From positions 1-58,882 of the forward strand of contig JALWLW010000042.1 in NCBI GenBank assembly GCA_027081065.1: a stretch of 58,882 bases of DNA, given 5' to 3'. A program made the translations under genes and the position numbers. Shown piece by piece: positions 16,512 to 25,340 of the stretch. The stretch comes from Campylobacteraceae bacterium (GTDB taxonomy: Bacteria; Campylobacterota; Campylobacteria; Campylobacterales; Sulfurovaceae). Under the pieces are notes generated by a model. That model was not told the origin of the DNA. It saw only the letters and a list, made by a program, of their open reading frames with translations, and did not search any database. Position 1 is the first letter of the stretch. Every line of letters begins with the position of its first letter.

Positions 16512-17324
16512 TTGTACAAAAATAACATAAAATCAATTGCCATAGGCTCTTTTGATGGCATTCATTTAGCACATAAAGCGTTAATTGACCAAGTAGAAGC
16601 TGTGGTGATTATTGAACGAAATGGTGGGTATTTAACAGCTGGGTATAAGCGTTCACTTTATGTTCAACAAGCTTGTTTCTTTTATCATTTTGAACACATA
16701 AAGTCTTTAAGAGCTAAAGAATTTGTTGAAAAATTAAAAGAAGACTTCCCGAAACTAGAAACCATAGTTGTGGGTTATGACTTTGGTTTTGGTTATAAAA
16801 AAGAGGGTAATACTCAAAGCTTAAAAGAGCTTTTTGATGGGGAAGTCGTTATTGTAGATGAGGTAAAATTAAACGATATTTCGGTTCATTCACGAACCAT
16901 TAAAAGTGAAATAAAAAAAGGGAATATAGACTTAGTTAATCAACTTTTGAATCGTAGGTATGCCATAGATGCTAAAGTAGTCTCTGGTCAAGGTTTAGGA
17001 AAACAGAAGTTAGTCCCTACACTTAACCTCAATGTATATGATTATGGTTTACCCAAAGAGGGAGTCTATGCTACACGAACTAATATTGAGGGTGAGTGGT
17101 TAAACTCTGTCTCTTTCATTGGTTTTCGGGTAACTACTGATGGCTCTTTTGCTATAGAGACACATGTAATAGAAAAAGATATTGGCGTAATTAAAGGAAA
17201 AGTATGGCTTGAATTTGTGGCTTTTATTCGTGAAAACAAAAAGTTTGATGGGCTAAAATCCTTGAAAAAACAGATTGATTTAGATATTATTCAAGCGAAA
17301 AACAAATTTAACGAAAAAAGGTAG
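16512..17324 (+). CDS. ribF: Bifunctional riboflavin kinase / FAD synthetase
   Basis: Makes FMN then FAD from riboflavin. 270 residues, on the short side, typical of this phylum. The N-terminal nucleotidyl-transfer domain has IGSFDGIHLAHKALI (near 11-25) and VVGYDFGFGYKKEGN; the C-terminal flavokinase domain has VVSGQGLGKQKLVPTLNL and GVYATRTNI. The TTG start at 16512 is the only candidate and has an AGGAAA upstream in the tlyA tail. Probably one operon tlyA-ribF-rhodanese. Confidence 0.9.
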   Translation: MYKNNIKSIAIGSFDGIHLAHKALIDQVEAVVIIERNGGYLTAGYKRSLYVQQACFFYHFEHIKSLRAKEFVEKLKEDFPKLETIVVGYDFGFGYKKEGNTQSLKELFDGEVVIVDEVKLNDISVHSRTIKSEIKKGNIDLVNQLLNRRYAIDAKVVSGQGLGKQKLVPTLNLNVYDYGLPKEGVYATRTNIEGEWLNSVSFIGFRVTTDGSFAIETHVIEKDIGVIKGKVWLEFVAFIRENKKFDGLKSLKKQIDLDIIQAKNKFNEKR

Positions 17325-17327
17325 AAA

Positions 17328-17726
17328 ATGAAAAAAATATTATTACTCATAGTACTTTTAAACATAGGGCTATTAGCAGATTTTAAAACAATTGATGTTG
17401 CAGAATTTAAAAAGTTACAAAAAGAGGGTGTGCCTGTTATTGATATTCGTACAGCATATGAATGGAAACAGACAGGCATTATTGAAGGGGCTCATAAGAT
17501 TACATTTTTCTCTGAACAAGGGCAACCTTTACTTGCTGATTGGTTTTTTGAAGTAGGGCATTTTATAAAAGATAAAGAGACCCCATTTATTATTTACTGT
17601 GCTCATGCTTCGCGTACAGAAGCTTTGGGACAAGGGCTTATGCAAATGGGTTTTAAAAATGTCTATGAGCTTAAAGGTGGAATTGAAAATGGTTGGATTA
17701 GAGCTGGAGAGAAAGTTGTGAAATAG
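17328..17726 (+). CDS. Periplasmic rhodanese-domain protein, active-site Cys present
   Basis: 132 residues with an N-terminal signal peptide (KKILLLIVLLNIGLLA), so probably periplasmic. Single rhodanese domain: VIDIRTAYEWKQTGIIEGAH and the catalytic loop YCAHASRT with Cys91 and Arg96, the CxxxxR arrangement needed for persulfide transfer. It starts 3 bases after ribF. A second family member without the cysteine is at 53856-54305. A role in periplasmic sulfur handling fits a sulfur-oxidising relative but is inference. Confidence 0.85.
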   Translation: MKKILLLIVLLNIGLLADFKTIDVAEFKKLQKEGVPVIDIRTAYEWKQTGIIEGAHKITFFSEQGQPLLADWFFEVGHFIKDKETPFIIYCAHASRTEALGQGLMQMGFKNVYELKGGIENGWIRAGEKVVK

Positions 17727-17748
17727 TCTCTCTACTTTTACAAGTTAG

Positions 17749-17777
17749 GTAGCATATTTTAGTTTTAAATATGCTAC
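17749..17777. terminator. Bidirectional terminator between rhodanese and argG
   Basis: A perfect 11-bp stem (GTAGCATATTT / AAATATGCTAC) with a 7-base T-rich loop, placed midway between two convergent genes that stop at 17726 and 17785. T-rich sequence flanks both sides. Confidence 0.65.
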
Positions 17778-17784
17778 TATATAG

Positions 17785-19002
17785 TTACTTTCTATTTTTA
17801 CCTGCAATAATAAATCTTAAAGCATTAAGTTTAATAAACCCTTCTGCATCACTTTGATCATAAACATCGTCTTCTTCAAAAGTAGAGTGAGCTTCTGAGA
17901 AAAGAGATTTTTCAGATTCACGTCCAACTACCATAACATTTCCTTTGTAGAGTTTTAGTTTAACAGTTCCCTCTACGTGTTCTTGTGTTTTGTCAATAGC
18001 AGCTTGAAGCATTTCACGCTCTGGTGACCACCAGTAACCGTTGTAGATAAGTTTTGCATAACGAGGCATCAGCTCATCTTTAAGGTGAGCAGCTTCTCTG
18101 TCAAGTGTAATAGACTCTATGGCTCTGTGAGCTTTAAGCATAATAGTCCCACCTGGAGTCTCATAACAACCACGTGCTTTCATACCAACATAACGGTTTT
18201 CTACGATGTCAATTCTTCCGATTCCATGTTTGTTTCCATACGCATTAAGTTCAGTAAGAATAGTTGCTGGAGTCATTTCTTCGCCGTTAATGGCAACAGG
18301 GTCACCGTTTTTGTAGTCAATAGAGATATACTCAGCTTCATCAGGAGCATTTTCTGGACTTGTCGTCCATAACCACATGTCCTCTTCTGGCTCTTTACTT
18401 GGGTCTTCTAAAACAAGACCTTCGTAAGAGATGTGAAGCAAGTTTGCATCCATAGAGTATGGAGATGATTGACCTTGTTTTTTCTCAATTTTGATTCCAT
18501 GAGCTTCTGCATAGGCTAAAAGTTTTTCACGTGAGTTTAAGTCCCACTCTCTCCAAGGAGCAATAACTGCGATGTCTGAGTTCAGCCCAAGGTAACCAAG
18601 CTCAAAACGCACTTGGTCATTTCCTTTTCCTGTTGCTCCATGACTTACTGCATCAGCACCTGTTTGAGCTGCAATTTCAATCTGTTTTTTAGAGATAAGA
18701 GGTCTAGCAATAGAGGTTCCAAGTAGGTACTCACCCTCATAGATGGTATTTGCTCTAAACATTGGAAATACAAAATCTTTTACAAACTCTTCACGTAAAT
18801 CTAAAATGAAAATGTTTTCAGGTTTAATTCCCATAGCCAAAGCTTTTTCTCTGGCTGGTTCAACCTCTTCCCCTTGACCAAGGTCTGCCGTAAAGGTTAC
18901 CACTTCACAGTTGTATTCGTCTTGAAGCCATTTTAAAATAATACTTGTATCGAGTCCACCAGAGTACGCAAGTACTGCTTTTTTAATCTCTTTTTTTGCC
19001 AT
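17785..19002 (-). CDS. argG: Argininosuccinate synthase
   Basis: Joins citrulline and aspartate with ATP in arginine synthesis. 405 residues from the ATG at 19002, preferred to an in-frame codon at 19038 because AGGTGAT lies just upstream and the family begins with this [20 protein letters not shown]. The ATP-PP loop [23 protein letters not shown] and the C-terminal RCYETPGG-like CYETPGGTI are all present. It lies in the same direction as gap-pgk-tpiA but 150 bases further on, with its own candidate promoter. Confidence 0.95.
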   Translation of the reverse strand: MAKKEIKKAVLAYSGGLDTSIILKWLQDEYNCEVVTFTADLGQGEEVEPAREKALAMGIKPENIFILDLREEFVKDFVFPMFRANTIYEGEYLLGTSIARPLISKKQIEIAAQTGADAVSHGATGKGNDQVRFELGYLGLNSDIAVIAPWREWDLNSREKLLAYAEAHGIKIEKKQGQSSPYSMDANLLHISYEGLVLEDPSKEPEEDMWLWTTSPENAPDEAEYISIDYKNGDPVAINGEEMTPATILTELNAYGNKHGIGRIDIVENRYVGMKARGCYETPGGTIMLKAHRAIESITLDREAAHLKDELMPRYAKLIYNGYWWSPEREMLQAAIDKTQEHVEGTVKLKLYKGNVMVVGRESEKSLFSEAHSTFEEDDVYDQSDAEGFIKLNALRFIIAGKNRK

Positions 19003-19082
19003 AATATCACCTAATAAAAATTTGGTGAATTCTAACATAGAAAACTACTTAGTTTGCTGTGGTTTAATGTGTATTTAAAATC

Positions 19083-19110
19083 ATAGGTTTATAATACTCA
19101 CCATACCTAT
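19083..19110 (-). promoter_or_regulatory. Candidate argG promoter with flanking inverted repeat
   Basis: ATAGGT (19083-19088) and ACCTAT (19105-19110) bracket a minus-strand -10-like TATTATAA. A regulator of arginine genes could bind here, but the arms are only 6 bp. Confidence 0.3.
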
Positions 19111-19151
19111 AACCTAAAAGTAGGGTATAAAGTTTGGTAAGGTTAGGTTTT

Positions 19152-19844
19152 TTAGTGTAAGACTAACTCTAAAAAAGTTTCTGTTTTAAGTGAAGCTCCA
19201 CCAACTAAGACCCCATCTACATTTTCAATTTGGGCTATCTCTTTAATGTTTGCACCTTTGACTGAACCACCATAAAGTAAAGGCTTGTCTACTACTTTTT
19301 TAAGTGCGTTATGTGTTTGGGTAATCTCTTCAACTGAAGCCACTCTTCCTGTACCAATTGCCCAAATAGGCTCATAGGCTACGATAAAGTTTTCATAAGT
19401 GGTATCTATTCCTTCAAATTGAGAAATAAGATGCTCTATGACGGCCTCTAGTCCTTGTTCTCGAACGTCAAGAGATTCACCAATACAGTAGATAATCTCA
19501 AAACCTTGCGCTTTAAAAAAAGCAAATTTTTTAGCCACATCTTCTTGCGACTCACCTAAGATATCGCGTCGCTCTGAGTGACCAATAAGAATAGTATTGA
19601 TGTTAAACTCAGCCAGTTGTTCTGTTCCTATTTCACCTGTAAAAGCACCATTTTCTACTGGGTAGGCATTTTGAGCTCCAACAGTAAAGTCAGCACTCTC
19701 ATAATCATCAAGTGCTGTGAGTGGTGGGAAAATATAGACTTTGTCTTCAGGTTTTTTTTGCATGAGTTTAGGTTGAAGTCTACCTAAGTACTCTCTTGTA
19801 GATTGTCTTGTATGGTTGGTTTTAAAATTTGCTGCGTATATCAT
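19152..19844 (-). CDS. tpiA: Triosephosphate isomerase
   Basis: Interconverts dihydroxyacetone phosphate and glyceraldehyde 3-phosphate. 230 residues, shorter than the usual 250 as is common in Campylobacterota. ANFKTN near the start, LIGHSERRDILGE with the catalytic His, VAYEPIWAIGTG with the catalytic Glu, and YGGSVKGANI near the end are intact. Last gene of gap-pgk-tpiA. Confidence 0.94.
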   Translation of the reverse strand: MIYAANFKTNHTRQSTREYLGRLQPKLMQKKPEDKVYIFPPLTALDDYESADFTVGAQNAYPVENGAFTGEIGTEQLAEFNINTILIGHSERRDILGESQEDVAKKFAFFKAQGFEIIYCIGESLDVREQGLEAVIEHLISQFEGIDTTYENFIVAYEPIWAIGTGRVASVEEITQTHNALKKVVDKPLLYGGSVKGANIKEIAQIENVDGVLVGGASLKTETFLELVLH

Positions 19845-19852
19845 GTTACTTC

Positions 19853-21046
19853 TTACGCTTTTAACGCTTCAATTCCTGGAAGCGTTTGTCCTTCAATAAG
19901 TTTAAGACTTGCTCCTCCACCTGTACTAACAAAGGTCATCTCTTCAACATCTCCAGCTCTTAGAGCTACGTCTGCTGTATCACCACCACCAACAATGGTT
20001 GTTCCATTTGAGTCAGCAATATTATGGGACATTTTTAAACTACCTTTAGCATATTTGTCCATCTCATAAACACCCATAGGACCATTCCAAATGATGGTTT
20101 GAGCATCACCTAAAACAGTACGGAAAAGTCTTGTTGAAGCAGGTCCAATATCTAGTCCCATCCAATCTTTTGGAATCTCTTGATTAGAGACATATTTAGA
20201 GGGAACAGTATCTGAAAATTTAGGAGCAACAATAACATCTACAGGTAAATAAAATTTTACTCCTTTCTTTCTAGCTTTTATCATAATGGTACGTGCTTCA
20301 TCAAGTAAATCATCTTCTACTAAAGACGTTCCAATCTCATAACCTTGTGCTTTAAGGAAAGTAAATGCCATTCCTCCACCAATAATAACTTTGTCTACTT
20401 TGTCTAAAAGTTGTCTTAATGCTTCAAGCTTTCCTGAAACTTTAGAGCCACCAACCACAGCAACAAAAGGGCGAATTGGGGCTTTTAAAGTCTTTTCAAA
20501 GAACTTTACTTCTTTAGTGAGTAAAAAACCAGCTGCTCGTTGGTCTGCATCAAAAAGTCTTGCCATGGCATCTATGGAAGCATGGGCTCTATGACAAGCA
20601 CCAAAGGCATCGTTTACATAAATATCTGCCATAGAAGCCAACTCTTTAGCAAACTCAATGTCATTTTCAGTTTCACCAGCTTCATAACGAAGATTTTCTA
20701 AAACCAAAACATCTCCAGCACTTAGGGCTTTTGCTTTTGCTTTTGCATCAACGCCTACGACATCTTTAGCTAAGGTAATGTTGTCTGCCAATTTAAGTAA
20801 AGTATGTAGTCTTGTAACAACAGCTTTAAGAGAAAATCTTTCTTCATATTTTCCAGGTTCAGGACGTTCATAGTGTGAGGCTAAAATAACTTTACAGTCA
20901 CGGTCTAAACAGTAACGAATACTTTGTAGTGCGCCACGAATTCTTCGGTCATCGGTAATGTTGCCATCTTCATCTTTTGGTACGTTGAAGTCACAGCGTA
21001 TAAATACAGTTTTACCTGCTATTTCAATATCTTTTAATGAATTCAT
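19853..21046 (-). CDS. pgk: Phosphoglycerate kinase
   Basis: Transfers phosphate between 1,3-bisphosphoglycerate and ADP. 397 residues, full length. Seen: [54 protein letters not shown] and the C-terminal [14 protein letters not shown]. The start overlaps the gap stop by one base; tpiA follows after 8 bases, so all three are one operon. Confidence 0.96.
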   Translation of the reverse strand: MNSLKDIEIAGKTVFIRCDFNVPKDEDGNITDDRRIRGALQSIRYCLDRDCKVILASHYERPEPGKYEERFSLKAVVTRLHTLLKLADNITLAKDVVGVDAKAKAKALSAGDVLVLENLRYEAGETENDIEFAKELASMADIYVNDAFGACHRAHASIDAMARLFDADQRAAGFLLTKEVKFFEKTLKAPIRPFVAVVGGSKVSGKLEALRQLLDKVDKVIIGGGMAFTFLKAQGYEIGTSLVEDDLLDEARTIMIKARKKGVKFYLPVDVIVAPKFSDTVPSKYVSNQEIPKDWMGLDIGPASTRLFRTVLGDAQTIIWNGPMGVYEMDKYAKGSLKMSHNIADSNGTTIVGGGDTADVALRAGDVEEMTFVSTGGGASLKLIEGQTLPGIEALKA

Positions 21047-22044
21047 TACGCCCCCTTACTAATGTGAACAGCCATGTCTACAAGTCTTGCAGAGTAACCC
21101 CACTCATTGTCGTACCATGAAAGAACCTTAACCATTTTTCCATCAATCACTTGAATGGTGTCCATAACAACAACAGTACTTTGCTCTTCACCTACAAAGT
21201 CTTGTGAAACTCTGTACTCTAAGTCAACGCCTAAAATACCTTGGTGAGACCCCTCTGAAGCTGTTTGAAAAGCAGCTTGAACATCTTCTACAGTTACATT
21301 TTTACTAAGATTAACAGTTAAATCAACCATCGATACATCAGGAGTAGGAACACGAATCGCTTGACCATTTATTTTCCCCTCTAATTGTGGAAGAACTTTT
21401 GCAATGGCTTTAGCAGCACCTGTAGTAGTTGGTACAAGGTTGGTCGCACCACTTCGACCTTTTCTTGGGTCTTTTTTGTGTTTAGCATCAAGAATAGGTT
21501 GTGAACCTGTGTAGCTATGAATGGTAGTCATGAGTCCAGACTCAATACCAAAAGCATCATCTAAAACTTTTGCTATAGGTGCTAAACCATTGGTAGTACA
21601 AGAGGCATTTGAGACAATGGCTTGACCTGCATAGTCATTTTCATTTGCACCCATTACAAAAGTAGCAGTATCATCTTTAGCAGGAGCAGAGAAGACAACT
21701 TTTTCAATGCCATTATCTAGGTAAGGTTGCACCGACTGGGCTGTTAAAAATGCACCTGTACATTCAAGAACTACAGTTGCCCCACAATCAGCAAAGCCAA
21801 TTTTGGCAACGTCACGTTCTGCAAAAAGTTTTGCTTTGCTAGTTCCAATGTGTACAAAACCTTCTTTAACGCTAACATCATCTCTTTTTCCATGAACCGA
21901 ATCGTATTTTAACCCATACTGAATCATCTCCTCAGTACCTGTTGCATTAACTGCTACTAGCTCAATATCATCTCTATCGGCAATGATTCTTGCCACACAT
22001 CTACCAATTCTACCTAAACCATTAATTGCAACTTTTACTGCCAT
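21046..22044 (-). CDS. gap: Glyceraldehyde-3-phosphate dehydrogenase
   Basis: 332 residues, full length. The NAD-binding [13 protein letters not shown] opens the protein; the active-site loop [17 protein letters not shown] carries the catalytic Cys; [15 protein letters not shown] closes it. First gene of the gap-pgk-tpiA operon, divergent from nadD-rsfS, an arrangement also found in Campylobacter. The flux direction, glycolytic or gluconeogenic, cannot be told from sequence. Confidence 0.96.
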   Translation of the reverse strand: MAVKVAINGLGRIGRCVARIIADRDDIELVAVNATGTEEMIQYGLKYDSVHGKRDDVSVKEGFVHIGTSKAKLFAERDVAKIGFADCGATVVLECTGAFLTAQSVQPYLDNGIEKVVFSAPAKDDTATFVMGANENDYAGQAIVSNASCTTNGLAPIAKVLDDAFGIESGLMTTIHSYTGSQPILDAKHKKDPRKGRSGATNLVPTTTGAAKAIAKVLPQLEGKINGQAIRVPTPDVSMVDLTVNLSKNVTVEDVQAAFQTASEGSHQGILGVDLEYRVSQDFVGEEQSTVVVMDTIQVIDGKMVKVLSWYDNEWGYSARLVDMAVHISKGA

Positions 22045-22108
22045 TTACCTATTCCTTTGAAAAAGTGTGTTAAAATTACTTATATGTTACATAAATAGAG
22101 GTTATTAC

Positions 22109-22993
22109 TTGTTTAAAAATAATAGAGAACGTGTAGCACTTTTTGGTGGTAGTTTCGACCCTCCACACCTTGGACATAAAACAGTTGTTGCAGAGGCATT
22201 AAAAACTTTAAATATAGAGAAGTTGATTGTTGTACCTGCTTTTTTAAATCCATTTAAACATAGTTCATACTTTAATGAAATAGAGCGTTTTAAATTAACA
22301 CAAGAACTTTTTGAGACTTTTGAAAAAGTTCTTGTAGATGATTATGAGATTAAGCAAAAAAAGTCAACGCCAACCGTTGAGACTTTAAAATATTTGATGC
22401 AATATTATGATGTAAGCTATGTGATAATTGGTGCAGATAATTTAAATAACATAGAGAAATGGAAAGCATTTGAGTATTTAAATGCTCAAATCACTTGGAT
22501 AATAGCCACACGTAGTGGTTACAAAGTTCAAAGTGAGAAGTTAAGAGATTTTAAAGTCTTAAACATAGATGTTGACATAAGCTCAACACAAATTAGAAAT
22601 AACATAACAAAGGAAAGTTTATACATGAGTACAAACGATTTAAGTGTAGAAGATAGAGCAGAGCGTATTGTTACGTTTTTAGATGAGAAAAAAGCAGATG
22701 AGTTAGAAGTTTTTAACCTAGATGAGGTAGATTATATTGCAAAGCGTGTGGTGATTGCTAATGCTATCTCTGCAAAACATGCAGCTGCTTTAGCTGATAT
22801 GTTAAAAAAAGAGTTAAAGCCATTGGGTGAAGATTTTTTACATATTGATGAAAGTGAAGAGTGGGTTGTGGTTGATTTAGGTGACATTTTAATTCACCTT
22901 ATGACTTCAGAAGCCAGACAATCTTATAATATAGAAGAGTTTTTATCTGATCTTTCATCTGGTAAGTTTAAGGTTCAACAGCTTACTGACTAG
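22109..22993 (+). CDS. nadD-rsfS: NadD-RsfS fusion: nicotinate-nucleotide adenylyltransferase / ribosome silencing factor
   Basis: 294 residues in one frame. Residues 1-172 are NadD (makes deamido-NAD): LFGGSFDPPHLGHKTVV at the start, VIIGADNL in the middle and ISSTQIRN near 160. From Met173 (ATG at 22625) the chain is a full RsfS domain (binds uL14 and blocks subunit joining): LSVEDRAERIVTFLDEKKAD, AKRVVIANAISAKHAAAL and WVVVDLGDILIHLM. In relatives these are two adjacent genes. Here no stop separates them, and NadD lacks its last 20 or so residues. AGGAAAG 7 bases before Met173 would also allow RsfS alone. The start is taken as TTG 22109 (GAGG at 22098); a GTG at 22067 is possible. Confidence 0.85.
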   Translation: MFKNNRERVALFGGSFDPPHLGHKTVVAEALKTLNIEKLIVVPAFLNPFKHSSYFNEIERFKLTQELFETFEKVLVDDYEIKQKKSTPTVETLKYLMQYYDVSYVIIGADNLNNIEKWKAFEYLNAQITWIIATRSGYKVQSEKLRDFKVLNIDVDISSTQIRNNITKESLYMSTNDLSVEDRAERIVTFLDEKKADELEVFNLDEVDYIAKRVVIANAISAKHAAALADMLKKELKPLGEDFLHIDESEEWVVVDLGDILIHLMTSEARQSYNIEEFLSDLSSGKFKVQQLTD

Positions 22994-23098
22994 TATTTTA
23001 ATTTCCCGTAGGTTCGATGTATGAAAGGTTATACTTCCTTAAAATTGAATCTACAATTTTCAAATCTTTTAAAAAATTCAAGACTTTTATCTACTTCT

Positions 23099-23138
23099 TA
23101 TAATTTTCCTTATATACTTTGCAATACAAAGTACTTTG
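23099..23138 (+). promoter_or_regulatory. Promoter and palindromic operator of the lipid-export cassette
   Basis: TATAAT (23099-23104) or TATACT (23113-23118) can serve as -10. Immediately after come ACTTTG (23116-23121), CAAAGT (23127-23132) and ACTTTG (23133-23138). The last two form a perfect 12-bp palindrome CAAAGTACTTTG, and the first two an inverted repeat with a 5-base spacer. This ends 12 bases before the first ATG, in operator position. The winged-helix protein encoded second in the operon is the obvious candidate ligand. Confidence 0.55.
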
Positions 23139-23150
23139 AAAAGGAAAATA

Positions 23151-23786
23151 ATGAGTGAAAAAGACGAGGTGTTACGACAGATATCAGAGATTAAGCACCA
23201 TTTAGTAGATAAGGAGAGCTTCTTTCCTTACAACTACAACGCTTGTCATGTTTGGTCTTTGATTGCAGTGGTTTTAACTTTTGTGATGATACCAAGTTAT
23301 GAAAATAGCGTGACTTTTGGAACAATAGTTGTAACAAGTTTGGTGCTTATAGGTTTTATAGTAGAAGGTGTTTTAACCAAAAAAGTAAATGAGAGCTATG
23401 ACATAGATGACTGTACACATCGTCAAGAGTTTGTGATGAAAAATTTTATTATGATTTCGCTCTTTGCCATTGTTTTTAGTACCGTTTTGGCAATGATGAA
23501 ACTCTATTTGCTTATTTTTATTTTATGGCTCTTTCTTATCTCTTTGGGTTATTTTTCTATTAGTTTTATACTCAATGTCAAAGCGTATGAAAAAGTAGCC
23601 ATGTTTAATGTCTTTTCTTCGGTAGCACTTTTGAGCTATGGAGCTTACTTTGGGCTTTTGGAGAGTAGGGGAGCTTTTTTTGTTGTTGTGCAAGGCATGG
23701 TTATCTTGGGTTTAGCAGTTCTTCCCACGTTAGTTGCACTACAACAGCAAAAAATTGAAAAATCAAATAAGGCTTGTGGTGTTTGA
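23151..23786 (+). CDS. Unrecognised multi-helix membrane protein, first gene of the lipid-export cassette
   Basis: 211 residues from ATG 23151 (AAGGAAAA just before; an upstream in-frame TTG is ignored). A charged N-terminal 25 residues is followed by about six hydrophobic helices. The 3' end overlaps the regulator gene. Membrane protein plus adjacent winged-helix protein is a common pairing in which the membrane partner senses and the regulator responds; that role is inferred from the position only. Confidence 0.6.
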   Translation: MSEKDEVLRQISEIKHHLVDKESFFPYNYNACHVWSLIAVVLTFVMIPSYENSVTFGTIVVTSLVLIGFIVEGVLTKKVNESYDIDDCTHRQEFVMKNFIMISLFAIVFSTVLAMMKLYLLIFILWLFLISLGYFSISFILNVKAYEKVAMFNVFSSVALLSYGAYFGLLESRGAFFVVVQGMVILGLAVLPTLVALQQQKIEKSNKACGV

Positions 23787-24057
23787 CCCACTTTTGCACC
23801 AACCTGTGCGTTCAAAACTACTCTCACTGTTAATCACCAATGATGAATTGCCGTTTAAAGCACTCAAAGAGTCGCTAGGGGTAACCGATGGTAATCTCTC
23901 TAGTCATCTAAGTAAATTGGAAAAAGAAGAGTATGTGTTAATGGAAAAAACTTTTGTCGGAAAAAGACCAAGAACAATGGTTCATATTACTGTAAAAGGT
24001 AGAAAAGCTTTTTCTTCTTACATAGAAGATTTAAAAAAATTTATAGAGGAAAATTAA
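23755..24057 (+). CDS. Winged-helix transcriptional regulator (HTH_34-like)
   Basis: About 100 residues. LVVFDPLLHQPVRSKLLSLL opens a winged helix; FKALKESLGVTDGNLSSHLSKLEKEEYV is the recognition helix region, and the wing TFVGKRPRTMVHITVKGRKAF follows. This matches single-domain regulators of the ArsR/MarR-like PF13601 type. No metal-binding cysteines are present. The start is uncertain: TTG 23755 is chosen because it begins the conserved part, though there is no clear Shine-Dalgarno and translation is probably coupled to the upstream gene, which it overlaps by 32 bases. Likely autoregulator of the cassette. Confidence 0.75.
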   Translation: MKNQIRLVVFDPLLHQPVRSKLLSLLITNDELPFKALKESLGVTDGNLSSHLSKLEKEEYVLMEKTFVGKRPRTMVHITVKGRKAFSSYIEDLKKFIEEN

Positions 24058-24058
24058 A

Positions 24059-24571
24059 ATGAAAAAAATTATACTAATAGCTTGTATCTTAACAAGTTTT
24101 GTGTCTGCCATTGTTGTGGGAGAAGTACCAAAAGAAGTGACTATTGACGCTGAAAATGGAGGCTTACTTTCAGATAAGCCTTGGCACTCTTCGATGTTAA
24201 AAGATAAAGTTTATGTGCTTTTTTATGTTGACCCTGATGAGAAAGATACCAATAACGGTTTTTCTGAAGCATTGAAAAAAAATGCTTATGATTTAAAAAA
24301 CTTTGGAACAGTTGCCATTATTAATTTAAAGGCAACTTGGCTTCCTAATTTTGCCATTGAGTCATCGCTTAAGTCCAAACAAAAAGAGTACCCTAACACA
24401 ACTTATGTGAAAGATAAAAGTAAATATCTTGTCAAAGAGTGGGGGTTAGCTGATGACAGTTCAGACATTGCAGTATTTGCTAAAGATGGGAAGTTACTTT
24501 ACCATCATTCAGGTAAATTAGAAAAAGAAGAGATTGAAAAAGTCTTAAAATTAATAGATGAAAATCTATAA
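24059..24571 (+). CDS. YtfJ-like periplasmic thioredoxin-fold protein
   Basis: 170 residues with a signal peptide (KKIILIACILTSFVSA). The mature part follows E. coli YtfJ: KPWHSSMLKDKVYVLFYVDPDEKDTNN, TVAIINLKATWLPNFAIESSLK, and the closing IAVFAKDGKLLYHHSGKLEKEEI. No CxxC is present, so it is not a redox thioredoxin. YtfJ function is unknown. It begins one base after the regulator stop, in the same operon. Confidence 0.75.
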   Translation: MKKIILIACILTSFVSAIVVGEVPKEVTIDAENGGLLSDKPWHSSMLKDKVYVLFYVDPDEKDTNNGFSEALKKNAYDLKNFGTVAIINLKATWLPNFAIESSLKSKQKEYPNTTYVKDKSKYLVKEWGLADDSSDIAVFAKDGKLLYHHSGKLEKEEIEKVLKLIDENL

Positions 24572-24583
24572 AGGAAAATTAAA

Positions 24584-25339
24584 ATGAAAAAAATATTACT
24601 AACAGCAACACTACTAACAGCAACAAGCCTTATGGCATTAACTAACATGGAAATAGCTAAAAAGGCAGATAAAGTAACAGATGGCTTTGAAAGCTCAATC
24701 TCGCAAACAGAGATGATACTCATTAACGCGTCTGGACAAAAATCTGTACGTCAACTTGAAATGAAAACGCTTGAAGGTGAGAATGGAGACAAAACCATTT
24801 CTACTTTTTTAACTCCTGCTGATGTTAAAGGCACAAAAACTTTAACACATGAACATGTAGACAGAGATGATGACCAATGGTTGTACTTACCTGCACTTAA
24901 GCGTATAAAAAGAATTGCCTCTTCAAATAAATCTGGTTCATTCATGGGGTCTGAATTTTCTTATGAAGACATTGGAAACCAAAACTATAACAAGTTTACT
25001 TATGGTGAAAAAGTTGAAGAGGTTGAGTTAAATGGGGAGGCTTGTTATAAGGGTGAACGTATTCCTAAAGATAAAAACTCTGGATATACGAAGCAAGTTT
25101 CTTGGGTCGCTAAAGAGAGTTTTTTACTTAAGCAAGTGGAGTACTATGACCGTAAATCTGAATTGCTTAAGACAGCTACTTTTTCTGATTATAAACAGAT
25201 AGATGGTGTGTGGAGAGTAGGGAAGATAGAGATGAAAAATCATCAAAATGATAAGTCTACGGTTTTGATTTGGAAAGAGGACAAAATAAAAGTGGGGTTG
25301 ACAGCCAAAGAGTTTAATAAACGTGTATTGAAGCAGTAA
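24584..25339 (+). CDS. Outer-membrane lipoprotein-sorting-like protein (LolA-like fold)
   Basis: 251 residues with a signal peptide. The mature chain is the LolA-like periplasmic carrier family often coded next to MMPL transporters. Seen: FLTPADVKGTKTLTHE, WLYLPALKRIKRIASSNKSGSFMGSEFSYED and SWVAKESFLLKQVEYYD. Such proteins have a hydrophobic half-barrel that can shield lipid tails, so it could ferry lipid between the inner-membrane pump and the outer-membrane barrel in this operon. Substrate not known. Confidence 0.82.
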   Translation: MKKILLTATLLTATSLMALTNMEIAKKADKVTDGFESSISQTEMILINASGQKSVRQLEMKTLEGENGDKTISTFLTPADVKGTKTLTHEHVDRDDDQWLYLPALKRIKRIASSNKSGSFMGSEFSYEDIGNQNYNKFTYGEKVEEVELNGEACYKGERIPKDKNSGYTKQVSWVAKESFLLKQVEYYDRKSELLKTATFSDYKQIDGVWRVGKIEMKNHQNDKSTVLIWKEDKIKVGLTAKEFNKRVLKQ

Positions 25340-25340
25340 G

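Noticed and set aside
19083..19151. Long inverted repeat between tpiA and argG (AACCTAA and TTAGGTT) as a terminator
   Set aside because: The loop would exceed 25 bases and no U-tract follows; not a convincing terminator.
22067..22108. Upstream GTG start for the NadD-RsfS gene
   Set aside because: It would add 14 residues not seen in NadD and lies in the probable promoter; TTG 22109 has a GAGG at the right distance.
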